Source of the DNA: Draconibacterium sp.
GTDB lineage: Bacteria > Bacteroidota > Bacteroidia > Bacteroidales > Prolixibacteraceae
Assembly: GCA_027011835.1 (NCBI GenBank)
Contig: JALUZN010000357.1
Coordinates: forward strand, 1-6,927
DNA: 6,927 nt
Direction: 5' to 3'
Below are positions 4,784-6,927 of the stretch, piece after piece; the stretch's first letter is position 1, and each line of letters opens with the position of its first letter. Below the pieces are notes generated by a model. The model was not told where the DNA came from, did no database searches, and saw nothing but the letters and a program-made list of their open reading frames with translations. The position numbers and the translations under genes were made by a program.

Positions 4784-6646
4784 GTGAGTGATATTATTCA
4801 ATTATTGCCCGATGCTGTAGCCAACCAAATTGCTGCCGGAGAAGTCATTCAGCGGCCGGCTTCGGTTGTAAAAGAGCTTGTTGAAAATGCTTTGGATGCC
4901 GGAGCTACCGAAATAACAATTCATATAAAAGATGCCGGGAAAACCCTTATTCAAATTACCGATAACGGTTGCGGCATGTCGCCCACCGATGCACGCATGG
5001 CTTTCGAACGTCACGCTACATCGAAAATAAGTTCGGCCAACGACCTGTTTGCCATTCGTACAATGGGTTTTAGAGGCGAAGCACTGGCATCGATTGCAGC
5101 CATTGCCGATGTTGAATTACGCACAAAAATGGTAAACGAAGAGGTGGGAACTTTCATTCACATTATTGGCTCGGAAGTAAAAACGCAAGAGCCGGCAGCC
5201 TGTAACAGCGGAACCACCTTCCTTATAAAAAACCTCTTTTTCAATGTTCCGGCAAGGCGCAAGTTTTTAAAAGCAAATACAACCGAACTAAAACATATTA
5301 TTTGGGAAATTCAACGCATTGCTCTGCCGAACCCCGGAATAAAAATATCGCTTTTTCATAATAATGCTCCGCTCTACGAACTTCCGGCAACAAACAGCCG
5401 CAAACGAATTGTCGATGTTTTCGGGAAAAATATAAACAACAGTTTGGTTTCGGTTGAAGAGCAAACCAGCATTGTAAAAATTAAAGGTTTTATTGGGCAG
5501 CCCAAATATGCACGGAAAACAATGGGCGAACAGTTCTTTTTTGTGAATGGCAGGTACATGCGCCACCCCTATTTTAATAAAGCAGTAACAAAAGCGTATG
5601 AACAACTGCTGCCCCCCGGAACTTTCCCGTCGTATTTTCTCTTTTTCGAGATGAATCCGGCAGATATCGACATTAATGTTCACCCTACAAAAACGGAAAT
5701 TAAATTCGAAAACGACCGTGCAATCTGGCAAATTATTCATGCTGCTGTACGCGAATCGCTGGGGAAACACAATGTTGTACCCTCCATCGATTTCGACCAA
5801 AGCGGAAGTATTGAAATTCCCGTTCCTAAAAAATCTTCCGAAGATATTGTCTTCCCCGACATTCAGATAAATCCGGAATACAACCCGTTTAACGAGCCGG
5901 CACAAAGAAATCCGGGAGGTGGAGGCACATTTAAACAATCGTCGCCAACCGAAAAAAAGAATCTGGAAAACTGGGAAGACTTATACCGCGGTACACAGTT
6001 AATTTTAAAACCCGAAGAACAAAGTGCGCCTTCGCAAAATAGCGAAACAAGTTTGTACGAACACTCGATGGAACAATTCTCGGGGAAAAAAATACTTCAA
6101 TTAAAACAAAAATATATACTTACTCCGGTTAAGTCGGGGTTAATGATTATTGACCAAAAACGAGCCCACGAACGTATTCTGTACGAACGGTTTTTAGAGG
6201 TAATGAAATCGGATTCGGTGGCCAGTCAGCAACAACTTTTTCCACAAACCATTGAGATGAATCCGGCCGATTCGGCACTGCTACTTAGCATTTTAGACGA
6301 CTTGCTTTCGCTCGGGTTCGATATTAGAGAGTTTGGGAAAAATACATTTATTATTAATGGAACTCCCGGAGTTTTAGATGTTTCGTCGCCCGAGTTAATT
6401 GTGGAAAAGTTGCTCGAAGAGTATAAAAATTCGCCGGTTGATGCCCGTTCGAAAGCAAAAGAACAAATTGCCGTTTCGCTGGCAAAAGCATCGGCACTCG
6501 AATACGGGACAGCACTAAAACCCGCAGAAGTAGATCAGTTAATCGATGATTTATTTGCTTGTGCCACCCCAAATTTCTCGCCCGACGGGAAAAAAGTACT
6601 TACGATATTTCACATCGAGGATATTGAAAAAAGCTTTTTAAAATGA
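4784..6646 (+). CDS. mutL: DNA mismatch repair protein MutL
   Basis: MutL is the ATP-dependent matchmaker that links mismatch-bound MutS to downstream repair steps. The 620-residue protein has the N-terminal GHKL ATPase with ELVENALDAG (31-40; Glu31 catalytic, Asn35 Mg-binding), DNGCGM (60-65) and GFRGEALASI (95-104). The transducer domain includes FFFVNGRYM (251-259) and DINVHPTKTEIKF (296-308). A polar linker (about 335-430) leads to the C-terminal dimerization domain (about 433-620). QQQLFP (482-487) resembles the sliding-clamp-binding QxxLFP motif. Endonuclease signatures are weak: the DQHA(X)2E(X)4E motif reads DQKRAHERILYE (457-468) with Lys for His, and the CPHGRP region reads SPDGKK (599-604). 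The start is GTG at 4784, because an in-frame TAA lies directly upstream and the protein then begins MSDIIQLLPDAVANQIAAGEV, as in relatives. The small membrane-protein gene precedes it by 14 bases. Confidence 0.97.
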   Translation: MSDIIQLLPDAVANQIAAGEVIQRPASVVKELVENALDAGATEITIHIKDAGKTLIQITDNGCGMSPTDARMAFERHATSKISSANDLFAIRTMGFRGEALASIAAIADVELRTKMVNEEVGTFIHIIGSEVKTQEPAACNSGTTFLIKNLFFNVPARRKFLKANTTELKHIIWEIQRIALPNPGIKISLFHNNAPLYELPATNSRKRIVDVFGKNINNSLVSVEEQTSIVKIKGFIGQPKYARKTMGEQFFFVNGRYMRHPYFNKAVTKAYEQLLPPGTFPSYFLFFEMNPADIDINVHPTKTEIKFENDRAIWQIIHAAVRESLGKHNVVPSIDFDQSGSIEIPVPKKSSEDIVFPDIQINPEYNPFNEPAQRNPGGGGTFKQSSPTEKKNLENWEDLYRGTQLILKPEEQSAPSQNSETSLYEHSMEQFSGKKILQLKQKYILTPVKSGLMIIDQKRAHERILYERFLEVMKSDSVASQQQLFPQTIEMNPADSALLLSILDDLLSLGFDIREFGKNTFIINGTPGVLDVSSPELIVEKLLEEYKNSPVDARSKAKEQIAVSLAKASALEYGTALKPAEVDQLIDDLFACATPNFSPDGKKVLTIFHIEDIEKSFLK

Positions 6647-6680
6647 CAGATTGTCGTTAAATCGAAGCGAAAACAAAAAC

Positions 6681-6700
6681 GGTCTGGCAATTGTTAGACC
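6681..6700. other. Short palindromic hairpin in the mutL-rhomboid gap
   Basis: GGTCTGGC (6681-6688) can pair with GTTAGACC (6693-6700), giving eight base pairs with two G-U wobbles when read as plus-strand RNA, around an AATT loop. On the plus strand it is followed by ACTATC and a run of nine A, so it is not a standard terminator for mutL. On the minus strand it is followed by a T-rich tract (GTTTTTGTTTT), but no minus-strand gene ends here. It may be an mRNA-processing or attenuation structure, or chance. Confidence 0.3.
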
Positions 6701-6722
6701 ACTATCAAAAAAAAATACAATT

Positions 6723-6927
6723 ATGAATTACAGGCCAGTTTTAAACGATATTCCACCGGTTGTTAAAAATCTTATTCTTATTAATATTCTGTTTTTTATT
6801 GCCACCTGGATTGCCAATGGAATGGGTATTGATTTGGTTGCTATTTTAGGAATGCACTACCCCGGTTCCGACAAATTTATGCCACACCAGATTTTTACGC
6901 ATATGTTTATGCACGGCGGTCTTACGC
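6723..6927 (+). CDS. Rhomboid-family intramembrane serine protease (5' part, cut by window end)
   Basis: The ATG at 6723 opens a frame that stays open to the window end, encoding 68 complete codons. It begins MNYRPVLNDIPPVVKNL, followed by a first hydrophobic helix (about 17-32, LILINILFFIATWIAN) and then HQIFTHMFMHGGLT. The Q-x-x-T-x-x-F-x-H-G pattern is the characteristic loop of bacterial rhomboid proteases, which cleave substrates inside the membrane with a Ser-His dyad. The catalytic Ser (GxSG) and His lie beyond the window, so activity cannot be judged. The gene follows mutL after 76 bases in the same direction, an arrangement I recall from other Bacteroidota. No -7 box is evident in the gap, so readthrough from mutL is likely. 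Confidence 0.85.
   Translation, partial: MNYRPVLNDIPPVVKNLILINILFFIATWIANGMGIDLVAILGMHYPGSDKFMPHQIFTHMFMHGGLT

Noticed and set aside
5288..5938. 216-residue open frame on the minus strand inside mutL
   Set aside because: It is fully antisense to a well-conserved part of MutL, is rich in Cys, Phe and Arg, and resembles no protein family I know; it is a codon-use shadow.
1..6927. CRISPR array, tRNA or rRNA gene, insertion sequence, phage or toxin-antitoxin locus
   Set aside because: I saw no regularly spaced repeats, no tRNA-like or rRNA-like sequence, no transposase or terminal inverted repeats, and no such gene pair; nearly all of the window is covered by core-type genes.

Overview
The window reads as a chromosomal segment of a Bacteroidota bacterium, probably a marine or sediment Bacteroidales/Marinilabiliales-like lineage. 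The basis is moderate-to-low GC, A-rich leaders without clear Shine-Dalgarno sites, one very good Bacteroidota -7 box (TATCTTTG), and protein sequences (CysC, MutL, and a small membrane protein next to mutL) that resemble those I know from that phylum. The lineage is inferred from sequence only.

Layout. (1) Positions 41-1480, plus strand: cysQ and cysC, a PAP phosphatase and an APS kinase. They form a short PAPS-metabolism operon whose upstream end lies outside the window. (2) Positions 1500-1552: a strong, nearly symmetric hairpin between convergent genes, acting as a shared terminator. (3) Positions 4244-1568, minus strand: a compact unit of an Rrf2-family Fe-S-type regulator, a cytochrome-oxidase-subunit-II-like protein and a heme-copper oxidase-superfamily subunit I. 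(4) Positions 4245-4472: a divergent intergenic region with a promoter for each side and palindromic sequence upstream of the regulator. (5) Positions 4473-6646, plus strand: a small tail-anchored protein of unknown function and mutL (GTG start). They are followed by a rhomboid-family protease gene cut by the window end.

The most interesting part is region 3. The catalytic subunit keeps five of the six canonical metal-ligand histidines, but the helix VI CuB histidine is Asp279. The active-site tyrosine used by oxygen reductases is also missing: its helix VI position is Asp283, and the alternative helix VII position is a serine. Glu353 lies about where NO reductases carry a conserved glutamate. 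The partner subunit II has the cupredoxin fold region, but both CuA cysteines are serines and the first CuA histidine is tyrosine. The adjacent Rrf2 protein has three cysteines in IscR/NsrR-like spacing. Together this fits a non-canonical NO-reductase-like enzyme, probably not fed through a CuA centre and controlled by an Fe-S NO or redox sensor, better than an ordinary cytochrome c oxidase. That reading is an inference. A second point of interest is MutL, whose C-terminal endonuclease motifs are largely degenerate.
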